A stretch of DNA of 64,000 nucleotides from positions 112,498,173 to 112,562,172 of the forward strand of contig NC_133156.1 in NCBI RefSeq assembly GCF_040802235.1, written 5' to 3'. Origin of the DNA: Manis javanica (Eukaryota; Chordata; Mammalia; Pholidota; Manidae). Made by a program: the position numbers and the translations under genes. How positions within the stretch are numbered: the stretch's first letter is position 1; each line of letters starts with the position of its first letter. The notes beneath the pieces were generated by a model. That model was not told the DNA's origin and did not search any database. It saw only the letters and a program-made list of their open reading frames with translations. Of this stretch, positions 10,030 to 22,262 are shown piece by piece.

Positions 10030-13000
10030 ATGGCAATAAGAACACACCTATCGATAAGCACCCTAAATGTAAATGGACTGAATGCACCAATCAAAAGACA
10101 TAGAGTCACTGAATGGATAAAAAACAAGACCCATCTATATGCTGCTTACAAGAGACTCACCTCAAACCCAAAGACGTGCACAGACTAAAAGTCAAGGGAT
10201 GGAAAAAGATATTTCTTGCAAAAAATAGGGAGATAAAAGCAGGTGTTGCAGTACTAGTATCAGAGAAAATAAACTTCAAAACAAAAAAAGTAACAAAGAT
10301 AAAGAAGGACATCACATAATGAAAAAGGGCTCAGTCCAACAAGAGGATATAACCATTATAAATATACATGCACCCAACACAGGAGCACCAGCATATGTGA
10401 AACAAATACTAACAGAACTAAAGGAGGAAATAGACTGCAATGCATTCATTTTAGGAGAATTCAACACACCATTCACTCCAAAGGACAGATCCACCAGACA
10501 GAAAATAAGTAAGGACACAGAGGCACTGAATAACACACTAGAACAGTTGGACCTAATAGACATCTACAGAACTCTACACCAAAAGCAACAGAATACACAT
10601 TCTTCTCAAGTGCACATGGAACATTCACCAGAATAGACCACATACTACACCACAAAAAGAGCCTCAGTAAATTCAAAAAGATTGAAATCCTACCAACCAA
10701 CTTTTCAGACCACAAAGGTACAAAACTAGAAATAAATTGTACCAAGAAAGCAAAAAGGCTCACAAACACATGGAGGCTTAACAAGATACTTCTAAATAGT
10801 CAATGGATCAACAACCAAATTAAAATGGAGATCCAGCAATATATGGAAACAAATGACAACAACACAAAGCCCCAACTTCAGTGGGACGCAGCAAAAGCAG
10901 TCTTAAGAGGAAAGTATATAGCGGTCCAGGCACACTTGAAGAAGGAAGAACAATCCCAAATGAATAGTCTAACATCACAATTATCAAAATTGGAAAAAGA
11001 AGAACAAATGAGGCCTAAAGTCAGCAGAAGGAGGGACATAATAAAGATCAGAGAAGAAATAAACAAAATTGAGAAGAATAAAACAATAGAAAAAATCAGT
11101 GAAACCAAGAGCTGGTTCTTGAGAAAATAAACAAAATAGCTAAGCCCCTAGCCAGACATATTAAGAGAAAAAGAGAATCAACACACATCAACAGAATCAG
11201 AAATGAGAAAGGAAACATCACGATGGACCCAACAGAAATACAAAGAATTATTAGAGACTACTATGAAAACCTATATGCTAAGAAGCTGGAAAACCTAGAA
11301 GAAATGGACAACTTCCTAGAAAAATACAACCTTCCAAAACTGACCAAGGAAGAAACACAAAATCTAAACAAACCAATTACCAGCAAAGAAATTGAAGTGG
11401 TAATCAAAAAACTACCCAAGAAAAAAACCCCTGGGTCAGATGGATTTACCTCGGAATTTTATCAGACACACAGAGAAGATAATAATACCCATTCTCCTTA
11501 AAGTTTTCCAAAAAATAGAAGAGGAGGGAATACTCCCAAACTCATTCTATGAAGCCAACATCATCCTAATACCAGAACCAGGCAAAGACCCCACCAAAAA
11601 AGAAAATTACAGACCAATATCCCGGATGAATGTAGATGCAAAAATACTCAATAAAATATTACCAAACTGAATTCAAAATTTTATCAAAAGGATCATACGC
11701 CATGACCAAGTGGGATTCATCCCAGGGATGCAAGGATGGTACAACATTCGAAAATCCATCAACATCATCCACCATGTAAACAAAAAGAAAGACAAAAACC
11801 ACATGATCATCTCCATAGATGCTGAAAAAGCATTCGACAAAATTCAACATCCATTCATGATAAAAACTCTCAGCAAAATGGATATAGAGGGCAAGTACCA
11901 CAACATAATAAAGGCCATATACAATAAACCCACAGGCAACACCATACTGAACAGCGAGAAGCTGAAAGCTTTTCCTCTGAGATCGGGAACAAGACAGGGA
12001 TGCCCACTCTCCCCACTGTTATTTAACATAGTACTGGTGGTCCTAGCCACGGCAATCAGACAAAACAAAGAAATACAAGGAATCCAGATTGGAAAAGAAG
12101 AAGTTAAACTGTCACTATTTGCAGATGACTTGATATTGTACATAAAAAACCCTAAAGACTCCACTCCAAAACTACTAGAACTGATATCGGAATACAGCAA
12201 AGTTGCAGGATACAAAAAAAACACACAGAAATCTGTGGCTTTCCTATACACTAACAATGAGCCAATAGAAAGAGAAATCAGGAAAACAATTCCATTCACA
12301 ATTGCATCAAAAAGAATAAAATACCTAGGAATAAACCTAACCAAAGAAGTGAAAGACCTATACCCTGAAAACTATAAGACACTCTTAAGAGTAATGAAAG
12401 AGGACACTAACAAATGGAAACTCATCCCATGCTCTTGGCTAGGAAGAATTAATATTGTCAAAATGGCCATCCTGGCCAAAGCAATATACAGATTTGATGC
12501 AATCCCTATCAAATTACCAACAGCATTCCTCAATGAACTGGAACAAGTAGTTCAAAAATTCATATGGAAACACCAAAGACCCCAAATAGCTAAAGCAGTC
12601 CTGAGAAAGAAGAATGAAGTGGCAGGGATCTTACTCCCCAACTTCAAGCTCTTCTACAAAGCCATAGTAATCAAGACAATTTGGTACTGGCACAAGAACA
12701 GAGCCACAGACCAGTGGAACAGATTAGAGACTCCAGACATTAACTTAAACATATATGGTCAGTTAATATTCGATAAAGGAGCCATGGACATACAATGGGG
12801 AAATGACAGTCTCTTCAACAGATGGTGCTGGCAAAACTGAACAGCTACATGTAAGAGAATGAAACTGGATCACTGTCCAACCCCATACACAAAAGTAAAT
12901 TCAAAATGGATCAAAGACCTGAATGTAAGTCATGAAACCATAAAACGCTTAGAAAAAAACATAGGCAAAAATCTCTTGGATATAAACATCAGTGACTTCT

Positions 13001-13846
13001 TCATGAATATATCTCCCCAGGCAAGGAAAACAAAAGGAAAAATGAACATGTGGGACTATATCAGGCTGAAAAGCTTCTGTCCAGCAAAGGACACCATCAA
13101 TAGAACAAAAAGGTACCCTACAGTATGGGAGAGTATATTCGTAAATGACAGATCCGATAAAGGCTTGACATCCAAAATATATAAAGAGCTCATGCACCTC
13201 AACAAACAAAAAGCAAATCATCCAATTAAAAAATGGGCAGAGGAACTGAACAGACAGTTCTCCAAAGAAGACATTCAGATGGCCAACAGACACATGAAAA
13301 GATGCTCCACATCACTAGTTATCAGAGAAATGCAAATTAAAACCACAATGAGATATCACCTCACACCAGTAAGGATCGTCACCATCCAAAAGACAAACAA
13401 CAACAAATGCTGGCGATGTTGTGGAGAAAGGGGAACCCTCCTACACTGCTGGTGGGAATCTAAATTAGTTCAACCATTTTGGAAAGCAATATGGACGTTT
13501 CTCAAAATGCTCAAATAGACTTACCATTTGACCCAGGAATTCCACATCTAGGAATTTACCCTAAGAATGCAGCACTCCAGTTTGAAAAAGACATATGCAC
13601 CCCTATGTTTATCACTGCACTATTTACAGTAGCCAGAAATGGAAGCAACCTAAGTGTCCATCAGTATATGAATGGATAAAGAAGATATGGTACATATACA
13701 CAATGGAATATTATTCAGCCATAAGAAGAAAACAAATCCTACCATTTGCAACAACATGGATGGAGCTAGAGGGTGTTATGCTCAGTGAAATAAGCCAAGC
13801 AGAAAAAGACAAATACCAAATGATTTCACTCATCTGTGGAGTATAA
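10030..13846 (+). pseudogene. L1 ORF2 (endonuclease / reverse transcriptase), disrupted
   Basis: ORF2 normally encodes an endonuclease, a reverse transcriptase and a Cys-rich domain (about 1275 residues); the span here corresponds to about 1272 codons. It begins MAIRTHLSISTLNVNGLNAP (endonuclease start). The RT part is well preserved: [27 protein letters not shown] and the catalytic FADD codons at 12118-12129. The end is LICGV, with the stop at 13844-13846. Lesions include a frameshift in an A-run near 10120, frameshifts near 10310, 10580, 11118 and 11460, TGA at 11668-11670, TGA at 12838-12840 (Trp-to-stop), a one-base loss near 13515 and another frameshift near 13640. The Cys-rich motif reads [18 protein letters not shown], so the last Cys of CX3CX7HX4C is replaced by Ser (13459-13461). 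Enzyme activity is not expected. Confidence 0.95.
11127..11238 (+). repeat. ORF2 donor segment of the internal duplication
   Basis: This is the copy in its normal place in ORF2, reading [18 protein letters not shown] in frame. The second copy sits 1790 bp upstream inside ORF1 (9337-9448). Confidence 0.93.
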
Positions 13847-14177
13847 GAACAAAAGAAAAACTGAAGGAACCAAAACAGCAGCAGAATCACAGAACCCAAG
13901 AATGGACTAACAGGTACCAAAGGGAAAGAGACTGGGGAGAATGGGAGGTTAGGGAGGGGTAAGGGCACGGAAGAAGAAAGGGGGTATTATGATTAGCCTG
14001 TATATTATGGGGGTGGGGGAAAGGGGAGGGCTTTGCAACACAGAGAAGACAAGTAGTGATTCTACAACATCTTACTATGAGGATGGACAGTGACTGTAAT
14101 GGGGTTTGTGGCAGGGGGGACTTGGGGTAGGGGAGAGCCTAGTAAACCTAATGTTCTTCATATAATTGTAGATTAAT
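13847..14177 (+). other. L1 3' UTR
   Basis: It follows the ORF2 stop and contains a G-rich, polypurine section (about 13917-13985) and a second G-rich block at 14009-14030. The distal part (CATCTTACTATGAGGATGG, then GACAGTGACTGTAATGGGG) matches, in reverse complement, the start of the antisense L1 at 43.2 kb. The two copies therefore belong to one 3' UTR lineage. Confidence 0.85.
14009..14030 (+). other. G-quadruplex motif in the L1 3' UTR
   Basis: Four G-runs of 5, 5, 4 and 3 are separated by loops T, AAA and A. This satisfies the canonical G4 pattern with very short loops, which is predicted to fold stably. Confidence 0.85.
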
Positions 14178-14210
14178 GATAAAATAAAATAAAATAAAAA
14201 ATAAAAAAAA
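14178..14210 (+). other. L1 A-rich tail with AATAAA repeats
   Basis: A string of AAAAT units followed by a run of A. It contains several AATAAA poly(A) signals and ends where the 3' target duplication begins. Confidence 0.9.
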
Positions 14211-14211
14211 T

Positions 14212-14223
14212 ATCTACTCATTT
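14212..14223 (+). repeat. Target-site duplication, 3' copy, of the full-length L1
   Basis: A perfect 12-bp match to 8124-8135, directly after the A-rich tail. Confidence 0.9.
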
Positions 14224-15200
14224 GTTTTCATTTTCAAGTCTACCTGCTTTTCTTTACAGTCTATTTTCTTTTTCTACTCTTTGAATATTTTCTGTTTTTA
14301 AAAAATTTTTCCTTCAAATAATTCCACTACCATTTTTTATACATACATTATCATGATTGTGGCTGCTATTATGTGTCTCCCATCACTGTTCAAATCTTTT
14401 GAATTTTAAAAAAAGTTATTTTACTGTGAGTTCATTTTCATCAAAGGCTATTTTCTTTGAGGGTCTCTTTTGCCATGGATAAATTGAAACCTAGCACTCT
14501 AATGAGTCCTTCATCTTTGATACCATTCACCATTATTAGTCTGAATTCAGATTCTTCTTGATTTTGTGTAAACAAACTATGTATTTATGTATATATGTTT
14601 GCAGTCACCATTTCCTACCAGGAGCTTCTCCTGGGGCTTCATAAAAGTTGCTGGTTCAGAAACAGTTTTATGATGAGATACTGATTTGGTCTTTTGTTTC
14701 ATAATTAGTATGAATTTGAAGATTACACAGCTTGGAACATATAAACTTAGGTTCTGATGTCTGTCCACTGATCTAGATGGACATCCTAAAGCTATGCTGA
14801 ACTAGTCAGTAGAGATTTTTGAGTCTTTGTGTTTTGGTTGGATAACTTTTGCAGTTCTTGGCTTACACATGCAGCAGAGTTCCAGCTCCTCTTCTCTTGG
14901 ACACATAGCCCTCATCTCAATTTTTTATTGGGGCTTCAAAGCTCCAGCTCCCAGAGCTCTGAAGCCCAATACACTGTCCCAATGCACTAGAAGTATTTGG
15001 CTTCAGTCCAGTTCCTGTGTCAAAACCAGTTTCTGCCTTTTCTTTCCTAGCTCCTAGAGTCTTTCTTCTTTTGCTCCTGAGTTCAGCTTTATATTTAATT
15101 TTGTAGCTGTATTTCATCAAGCATTTAAAGTGTCAGGATGCCTAGGAGAAATGCAGTACCTCAATCTCACTGATTTATCTCAAGTTCCCAATTGTTTTCT
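14224..15200 (-). mobile_element. Ancient antisense LINE (L1/HAL1-type), right part
   Basis: Continuation of the element interrupted by the full-length L1. Late landmarks are GGGGCTTCAAAGCTCCAGCT around 14930 and CATTTAAAGTGTCAGGATGCC around 15122, a combination I associate with the distal part of old L1/HAL1-type copies. No coding capacity remains. The right boundary is approximate. Confidence 0.5.
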
Positions 15201-16893
15201 ATTAGCTCCTTCTCTACTTGCTAGAATGTATTGTCCAGAATTATTGCTAATATCTGGAGATCACTTTTACTGAATTATATCATCATTATAGGCCCTGTCT
15301 GCTTAATACTATTCTTCCATATTAACTTAATTTAAGGTTTTTGTTAAGTACAAACAACTTAAATGTCATGGTTTTATCACCATTTCATTACTACAAAAAC
15401 AGAAGTCAAATTTATTCCAAATTGGCTCATTCTTCCTATTTCTAGGTGTGTTTTCACACTGCCAAATCCTTGCATAATTTTGATTATTTTGAATATTTGC
15501 TAACTATAAACATCAGCAGAGTGTTACCTATCTACTAGTCTGAACAGTCTCTTACACATTCTATTCATTAACTGTATTTCTCAACACCAAGAATTAAAAT
15601 GTTTATCTGCTACATGCAGCTCTCCTTTCCACACATTTGAACCTATTTCTCTGCCCAATCACTTTTTATCAGTTTCTACTAAGCCCAGCATTCTTGGCAC
15701 TTACTTTATTTGCAGTTTCTACTTTTTACTGCCTACTTCCTTCTCTTCTATAACATAAGTGCTGTCTGTCTCTGTTCTGCAAAGTACGTTAACCTATATA
15801 CAGCATTTTGGGGAGAGATTTCTTGAATTTCAATGAAAAGTTTGGTTATGGATCATGATCCACAATAAAAAATCCAAACACAAACAGATGTATTTATTTT
15901 AAAAATCCATTTCAGAGAAATCATGAGAAGGCAAGATTCCTGGGTAGTAAAAGCAGGAAATGGGAATGTACTGAATCTACAAAAATGCTTTGATTTGTTT
16001 CGTAAAGTTGATCTTGTACCACTTTTCATTTGATAGTACCTTTCTAAAATTACAGACTTCACACTGTCTCTACTAAGTTGCTAAAAAAACTTCCTTTACC
16101 TATAGCCATTCTTGCTTTGGACATTGTTGCCTTCAGTGATGTCTACAAAATACTGGATACTTTGTTAGGTCAGGAATAACTTCTAGTTCTCTGTACACTG
16201 AGCATTCAACATATATGTGTTCTATTTTCTGACCAAGTATGAGAATTAGAAAACTACTATGTTTATTTTATTGGAAATATCATCCTTTGGGTTTGATAAA
16301 GATAAAAATAGATAACTCCTTGGGCATGATTGTCCCCAGAAGTACCATAGATAACACTATCAACTAGCTTACTCCCAAAAGCAGCTGGTTGGAAGATGTG
16401 CCTTTAGTCATGTTACATTTGATGTGTTTCATTGCATGCTTTGATATAATTTGTTTCAGAATATATTGCCCATTTACTGGTACTGGCACATAAACTCAAA
16501 TAATTATCATTTAGCAACAGTACTTATTTCCTGTAAGTTTTACCACTTCCTTTCTTTTCAAGATTTATGTAAATAATTAAGGTAAGTTGATAGTAGACTT
16601 AGATAAATTCTTTGAATAAGTATCTATACTTCTCCATTCCAAGAAGCATTTAATTACAAGTACTTTGCACAAGTCATTGTGAGAGGCTGTTGCGAAAAAA
16701 AGGTGATAGAAGCAGTAAACAATGAATACATAAGGTCATTTCTTTCAAGATGTTCACTGTTCAGAGTTTTGCATATATTTTTAAACAATAACACTCAAAA
16801 TATTCATGCTGGGGAAAACAACTAATACTTCGTGATGGAAATTATTGTTCCTATGTTTAATATTGCACAACATTGCAATATATAGAAGTTATT
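15201..16893. other. Unassigned non-coding DNA
   Basis: AT-rich, no gene or clear repeat. A short L2-like patch may lie around 15650-15720, but it is too weak to call. Confidence 0.4.
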
Positions 16894-17060
16894 TACTATT
16901 TGGGAAGTACTATGCCAAATGTTTTCAATAGGTTGTATTATTTAATTTCCACGCTGTACCCATGTACAGAAGAAGAAATTGAAGCATGAAGTTAACTTAT
17001 TCACCCAACTAGCAAGTGGAAAAGTATTTTATCACTGAGTGTAAGATTCTATTTTTAATA
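16894..17060 (-). mobile_element. MIR SINE, reverse
   Basis: The reverse-oriented MIR core is recognisable: TACTATGCCAAATG, a TTATTTAATTTCCAC section, and GAAGAAATTGAAGCATGAAG followed by CAACTAGCAAGTGG. It is strongly decayed. Confidence 0.7.
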
Positions 17061-17084
17061 TCCGATTAAGTTCATTTATTAATA

Positions 17085-17285
17085 GGGCTCCAATGCCTGT
17101 CAGGTTTGTTAGCCAGCTATAAAACTAAATGTGTAATATAGGCAAGTCACTTGCCTTCTATTGGCCTCGGTTTTCCCATCTATATAAAAAAAGATGAGAT
17201 CATCATCTATCTCATAGTGTTCTTGCAAGAATCAAAAGAATCATGCATGTTAAACAGTTTACCTACAGTAAATGTCTATGATTTG
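17085..17285 (+). mobile_element. MIR SINE, forward
   Basis: Forward MIR landmarks: GGCAAGTCACTTGCC, TCGGTTTTCCCATCTATAT, then a TCTCATAGTGTTCTTGCAAG segment and TAAACAGTTTACCTACAG. It lies next to a MIR of opposite orientation. Confidence 0.75.
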
Positions 17286-17695
17286 TCATATTTAATTTTT
17301 ATTATTACACATTAATTTTTATTACTACCACAATTAATAATACCAAAACAGATTTGATGTATAGTAAGTAACTTCAAGAGAACTTTCTGACAAATGGAGT
17401 TCTGCATTAATAAGATTAAGTGCTTCAAAATGTCCTATCTTCTTATCACTATACACAAATATATCTCTGATTTTGCATCAGTTATCTCAGTGTGGAGATG
17501 GTGGGGAAGCAGAGAGAAATTCATTTATTCACTCACAATAAATGTTTAGTGAATTGGTTACTGAGATAAATGGTATAAGACAAAGTGACAAAATACAAAT
17601 ACATTCAAGAAGCTTACTATCTATGAGAGAGAGAAAAGAAGCAGGCAGTTAAAATATGATAGGGACAAGTATCATGGTAAGGGTGTAATCATGAC
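17286..17695. other. Unassigned, possibly decayed ancient repeat
   Basis: Part of 17525-17690 (AATACATTCAAGAAGCTTAC...GAGAGAGAAAAG) resembles an old mammalian repeat also suspected at 53830-53990. It was not assigned. Confidence 0.35.
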
Positions 17696-17699
17696 TTTA

Positions 17700-17840
17700 T
17701 TGCAGAATGTAAGAATCACAAAGGTAGAGATGTTGTCTTGCTCACTCTTGAACCGCCCATACTTAGGATAACACATTGCGCACAGCAGGTACTCAACAAA
17801 TATTTGACAAAGGATGAGTGCTATAGGAGAGATGCTGAGC
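17700..17840 (+). mobile_element. L2 LINE 3' end
   Basis: Contains a GTAGAGATGTTGTCTTGCTC block, then GCACAGCAGGTACTCAACAA and ATATTTGACAAAGGATGAGT. This is the typical order at the L2 3' terminus. Confidence 0.7.
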
Positions 17841-19369
17841 CCAATGAAAGAGCAAGGGGAGGCTTTTTGAATGGGTGACAAATAGAAATTAGGGCAAGAA
17901 GAAAATGCAAGTTATTCCACAAAGTATTTTTCAATTTCGGAAATTCCTAGGATCAAATAGTTGTACATAGTTTCAAGAAAGGGTAAGTAGTTCACTGTGG
18001 CTGGAGCTTAGTTCTAGAGAGAGAAGAAAAGAAAAAGAGGAGATCTTGAGTCTTGCACACCTTGATAAGGAGTTTTGGCTCAAGGAAACTTGTCAGCAGC
18101 CAAGTGATGGAATCAGGTTTGCCTGTTAGAGAAAATGGAAAAAGCAGTGTGGCTGCAGTGTGGAGAGTGGCTGAGGTGAAACAAAGGAGAAGTGGGAGGA
18201 AATAGTAAGTTAAACATTAACTTTTCTACTGCATTCATATAGGCCATTTAAGCCTATTTTTTAAAATTAAATCTCTTTCATCAGGAAGCCCCTAATGACA
18301 GGATCATACTTAGTCTATGCAACATTTACCTGAGCATATTGTTAGAAGCAGACATGTAGAAACGTAGAAACAGAAGGTAAGAATTAAGCTGTTGAGGCTG
18401 AATTCCATTGATACATGAAATAAAATGCAGTTATGTTTCACTGTCTGACTGAAAAGTACTAAATATTCAATTAGAGAGAAGCAATAGAGGCTTGTTTTTG
18501 AAAATCAACACTGAAACAAACAACACCCTTTAAGAAAACTCTCCTGTTTACTCCTCATTACCGAAATTGAACTGAGCTGAAAATTTGGGGTGAAGTTCCT
18601 GAAAGCAACACATATTCTATATAAACAGCAAACAGCTGAAAGTCACAGGAATTTTGCTTTTACAAACAATTTCAACTCTAATGACTAAGAATTGTTCACA
18701 ATTTTATAAAATTAAATCTCCACTTTGAACCTCAACATTTGAAACCTGGGTCCCTCTTAAATCAATGTTAGAATAGAAAGCTTTGTAAGATAGGTTTCAT
18801 GCCATCACTCAATGTCTTGTATTTTGATTTAGTTTTCAACATCTAAAGGTCTTAGTTGATTAAGATGTTCCAATTTGTTACAAGTGAAAGAGACATTTTG
18901 ATGCCTCTGTTGTTCACATCCTGGTTCCTAAAATTATATTTCCTAAATTAGGGGATTCCCAAATATTAGTAAAAAGTATTTGAAGTGCCACACTTTGAAT
19001 GGGACAGCAGTTGGTTCATGCATCATCTCTCTCTCCAGGGGAACATTTTCTTATTACTCTATCTGCTATCTGTTGTCACCCCAAATCTGAAAGAAAGAAT
19101 TTGGGACATGTGCATACTCTGTGTCCTTCTCTATATTACTGTGTCATAGCAGCAACATGCATAACTGAAGAAATACATTTCAGTTATTTTTCTATGATGT
19201 GCCTAAATATACATATATTTATCTCACTTTGGGCTCACTTAATTTATTGCTTCTATGTTTTGCTCTTTTTGAATAAATTCAGAAAAAAATTAGCAAATTT
19301 TGTTGACCTTTTTTCTGCCTCATTCACTCTGTTCATTCCATCTGTAACTCTTATTATATGTTCTGTTAT
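17841..19369. other. Unassigned non-coding DNA
   Basis: No gene recognised. A short L2-like piece is possible at 18275-18350 (TCAGGAAGCCCCTAATGAC). A 132-codon plus-strand frame at 18999-19397 shows no recognisable domain and lies next to LINE-like sequence, so it is probably chance. Confidence 0.4.
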
Positions 19370-20330
19370 TATTTTTCAGACAAAGATCCTCTGTTAAATT
19401 ATGTATCTTTTCATTTTGCTTTACTTTTCATAATTTCTTTCTGTGTCTTCAAGTTCACTGTCCTTTCCTGAAATGTCCAATATGCTGTTAATTTTGTTTG
19501 ATAATTTTTAAAATTTGGGTGTGATTTTTTTAATATTGGGTTTTCCTTTTTTTTCCCTTACAGTCACTATATCCTGTTCTATATCTATCAACCAATATTT
19601 CTCCTGACTGGTGCTAATTGCTTTGTTTTGTTTTTTCATGTCTAGTAATTTTATTGCACATAGACTTTGTGTTTGATACATTTTAGAGATTCTGGATTAT
19701 GCCATCTTTTCCAAAGACCTAAATTTTTCCCACCAGTCAAATACACTACTGAGGGAATGCTGTAAAATGTGGAGGCTTGGTTTTATATTTTTGCATGGGA
19801 GAGATTTATTTTTATTTTGTTCTTTGATATAGGGCAGATTTCTTAACTCTAGTATGTAGTTACTCCTCCTAAGACTTGGACTTTCTGAAGTTACTATGGA
19901 AAGTCTGAGATATATATGAGATCTTGTAGTTTTATATAATCCCAACTCTAATCTCTGTATTCCTTGTGTTAAGTAAAGGCTCAAAATTCTACTCAGCTCT
20001 TTCAATATTCTAGCTGTTATTTCCTGTTGGTTCTTTGGCATTTCACCTGGCTCATGAACCATTTAAGGTTTAGCTAAATACTTGATGAGAGTCAAATGCA
20101 AATTTTGGAATATCCCTCTTTACATGGACCTCCCTTCGATGTCCAAGCATTCTTATAGTACCAGATTCCAATGTGGTTCCTTAACCCTATATAATCATGG
20201 TTTTCTTCTTAGGTTATATCTCAGTGTTTCTGGGACTTTTCCCTTAATGAAAAGTGGAATAAACAAGTGTTTCATCCTGTGTAGTTTCGTTCTTTAGGAG
20301 TTTCATTGCTTCCAAACTCAGTCTGGCTTT
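19370..20330 (-). mobile_element. Ancient antisense LINE (L1/HAL1-type)
   Basis: Decayed antisense LINE of the same kind as 7555-15200. Landmarks include CTTCAAGTTCACTGTCCTTT (reverse of an ORF1 coiled-coil segment), TTTTTCATGTCTAGTAATTT and AATTTTTCCCACCAGTC. The edges are uncertain. Confidence 0.5.
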
Positions 20331-21509
20331 GATCATTCTCCAGGGCTTTCAAGTAGCTGTTTTTTAAATAATTTTTTCTAGATCTTATATATGTTATCTA
20401 TAGGAGAATACTCCAATACAGGCTACTTCAGTATTATCAGAATCGATACTCTCCTTTAAAATTTGTAAAGTTTTTCTCTTCACGTTAAGTTCCTGAAATC
20501 ATGTAATTAAAATAGTAATTTTAAAATAGAATGATTAAAAAATTTTGGGGAATCTAAAGGGCTTACACTTTTCTTATATCAGCTATGGAAAAGTGTTTAA
20601 AATAACACTTCTGAACAGTAAACTGTGCACTGGTATTGGTGTAGGAATGGTCTGAGAGCTAAATAGAACAAAAATGTTTATCTAGTTGTAGGTACAGGTA
20701 TGATGTGAGATAAATTGACATTGGTAATCAATGGGATGAATACACTTTTTAATAAATTGTTGGGAAGTTCCGTTTAGGATAAATTATCTTCGATTGGGTT
20801 ACTTACCTCTTTTAAATCCAAATTAGTAATGTGTGAATGAAAAAATATAAATATGAAGACAAAGTGACAAAACTACTAAACAAAACAAATGCAAATATTT
20901 TTACATTTTTTTCAAAGTATGAAATACAATAAAAACCCAGGAAGCAAATTAATACATTTTATTATATTGGAGTCTGTACTTTGAAAAATCTTGTATAGGA
21001 GAGTAATTCATAAGTAAATTAATTCATTTAAAAATGGGATGAACATTAATATACAGAGCAAGCAAATGATTAACATTTCTTGAATATTTGCAAACACTCA
21101 TTCCTCCTCATTTTATTTTTATAGCATTGATGTCATTCTTCACACCTGAAATATTTATTTTTTGTTTCTGTTCATCCAATAAAATAAAAGGTGAGCCCTA
21201 AGAGGGAGTTATTATTATCTGTTTAATTTTAAAATGTATTTCCAGTACCAGAATATGGGTTGGCTCAGTACAGTTTTTAGTGAAAACATCAATAAAAAAC
21301 ATCCACCACCATAATAGAAAGATGGGCATATTATAAGAAGAGAAAATAAATTCCAAGAGAAGATATACTAAGTATCACTAATGATATGAAATATGCTCAG
21401 TATTGACATTTACAAGTTAAAGCATTTACATTTTTTATTATGTATTTGGCTAAGCTTTTAATTGCTTGATGATACACACTGTTTATAATGATATGGAGAA
21501 ATATATAGT
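20331..21509. other. Unassigned non-coding DNA
   Basis: AT-rich, no recognised feature. Confidence 0.4.
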
Positions 21510-21655
21510 GACATAAGCTGCTGGTGGTAGTGTAAATTGGGAAGTAATACAGCAATAAAAAGAATAGATACACTGGGGTGCAGACGTTTGATTTCTGGAC
21601 ACTTATTCTAAAAATACAATGAGAAAACTCTGCAAAGACATCTCCGAGAATGAAT
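21510..21655 (+). mobile_element. Probable L1 ORF2 3' fragment, very decayed
   Basis: The pattern CTGCTGGTGGTAGTGTAAAT ... TTTGATTTCTGGACACTTA ... AAAAATACAATGAGAAAA follows the order of the L1 ORF2 C-terminal region. The match is weak. Confidence 0.35.
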
Positions 21656-21658
21656 ATG

Positions 21659-21704
<46 letters not shown>

Positions 21705-21925
21705 TATGTATAGAGAGACACATGTAAAAACTATATAAATATTATATATATAGCATTTTATATATGAATTAATACACACACATTATCTTTCTCTCTCTCC
21801 ATATATACACACATACTTACATACACATATGTATATATTTATAAATATATGTACACTCTCCATAAAAATATTGTCATCTATACTCTGTATACTTTTATAT
21901 TTCTAAATGTATCTTGATATATATA
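21656..21925 (+). repeat. (TG)n microsatellite and AT/AC-rich low-complexity DNA
   Basis: About 18 TG units at 21661-21697 continue into degenerate TG/TA repeats, then AT-rich and AC-rich tracts up to about 21930, including TATATATATATATA near 21920. Open frames here are simple-repeat artefacts. Confidence 0.9.
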
Positions 21926-22164
21926 TATATATAATTATAGATATAGAAGTCTGGTATAATATTGACCCAAATATTAATAGGGTTAAGATTCTGAGTTATA
22001 TTCTAATTCTCTTCAGCTCTTATTTTAAATATTTACATTGTTTAAGTGCCACAGTGTCACATCCTAAAAGAAAAAAGAATCACTGTTATTTTTAAAGTTA
22101 CCATCAAAAATCTTTGTTTATTTTAATAATCTGAGGTGTATTTTCATTACTTTTTGTTAAGAAC

Positions 22165-22262
22165 AGGAATTATCCCTATTTACCATTGTATTTCTGTCAG
22201 CAATACAGCATCTGGCAACTAGTAGGTGGTCAGCAATCAGGTACTGAATAAATGAATAGCAA
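22165..22262 (+). mobile_element. L2 LINE 3' end
   Basis: CAGGAATTATCCCTATTTAC, CAGCATCTGGCAACTAGTAG and GTACTGAATAAATGAATAG are in the order of the L2 3' end. Confidence 0.65.

Larger units (their letters stand above)
8136..14211 (+). mobile_element. Structurally full-length L1 retrotransposon, inactive
   Basis: A 6.08-kb L1 with all parts in order: 5' UTR (8136-8774), ORF1 (8775-9719, broken), a long inter-ORF spacer (9720-10029), ORF2 (10030-13846, broken), a 3' UTR with a G-rich segment (13847-14177) and an A-rich tail (14178-14210). A 12-bp target duplication flanks it, so it arrived by target-primed reverse transcription. It lies inside, and opposite in orientation to, an ancient LINE. 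The 3' UTR is not of the human L1PA or mouse type. A sibling with the same 3' UTR family lies antisense at 43196-44244. The element cannot be autonomous, because both ORFs carry multiple disabling changes. Confidence 0.95.

Noticed and set aside
11844-12344. 166-codon minus-strand frame opposite L1 ORF2
   Set aside because: Antisense shadow of the reverse transcriptase domain.
18999-19397. 132-codon plus-strand frame
   Set aside because: No recognisable domain, high Phe/Leu/Ile content of T-rich DNA, and its right end overlaps LINE-like sequence.
21397-21723. 108-codon minus-strand frame with a Thr-His repeat
   Set aside because: Driven by the TG microsatellite at 21661-21697; no domain outside it.
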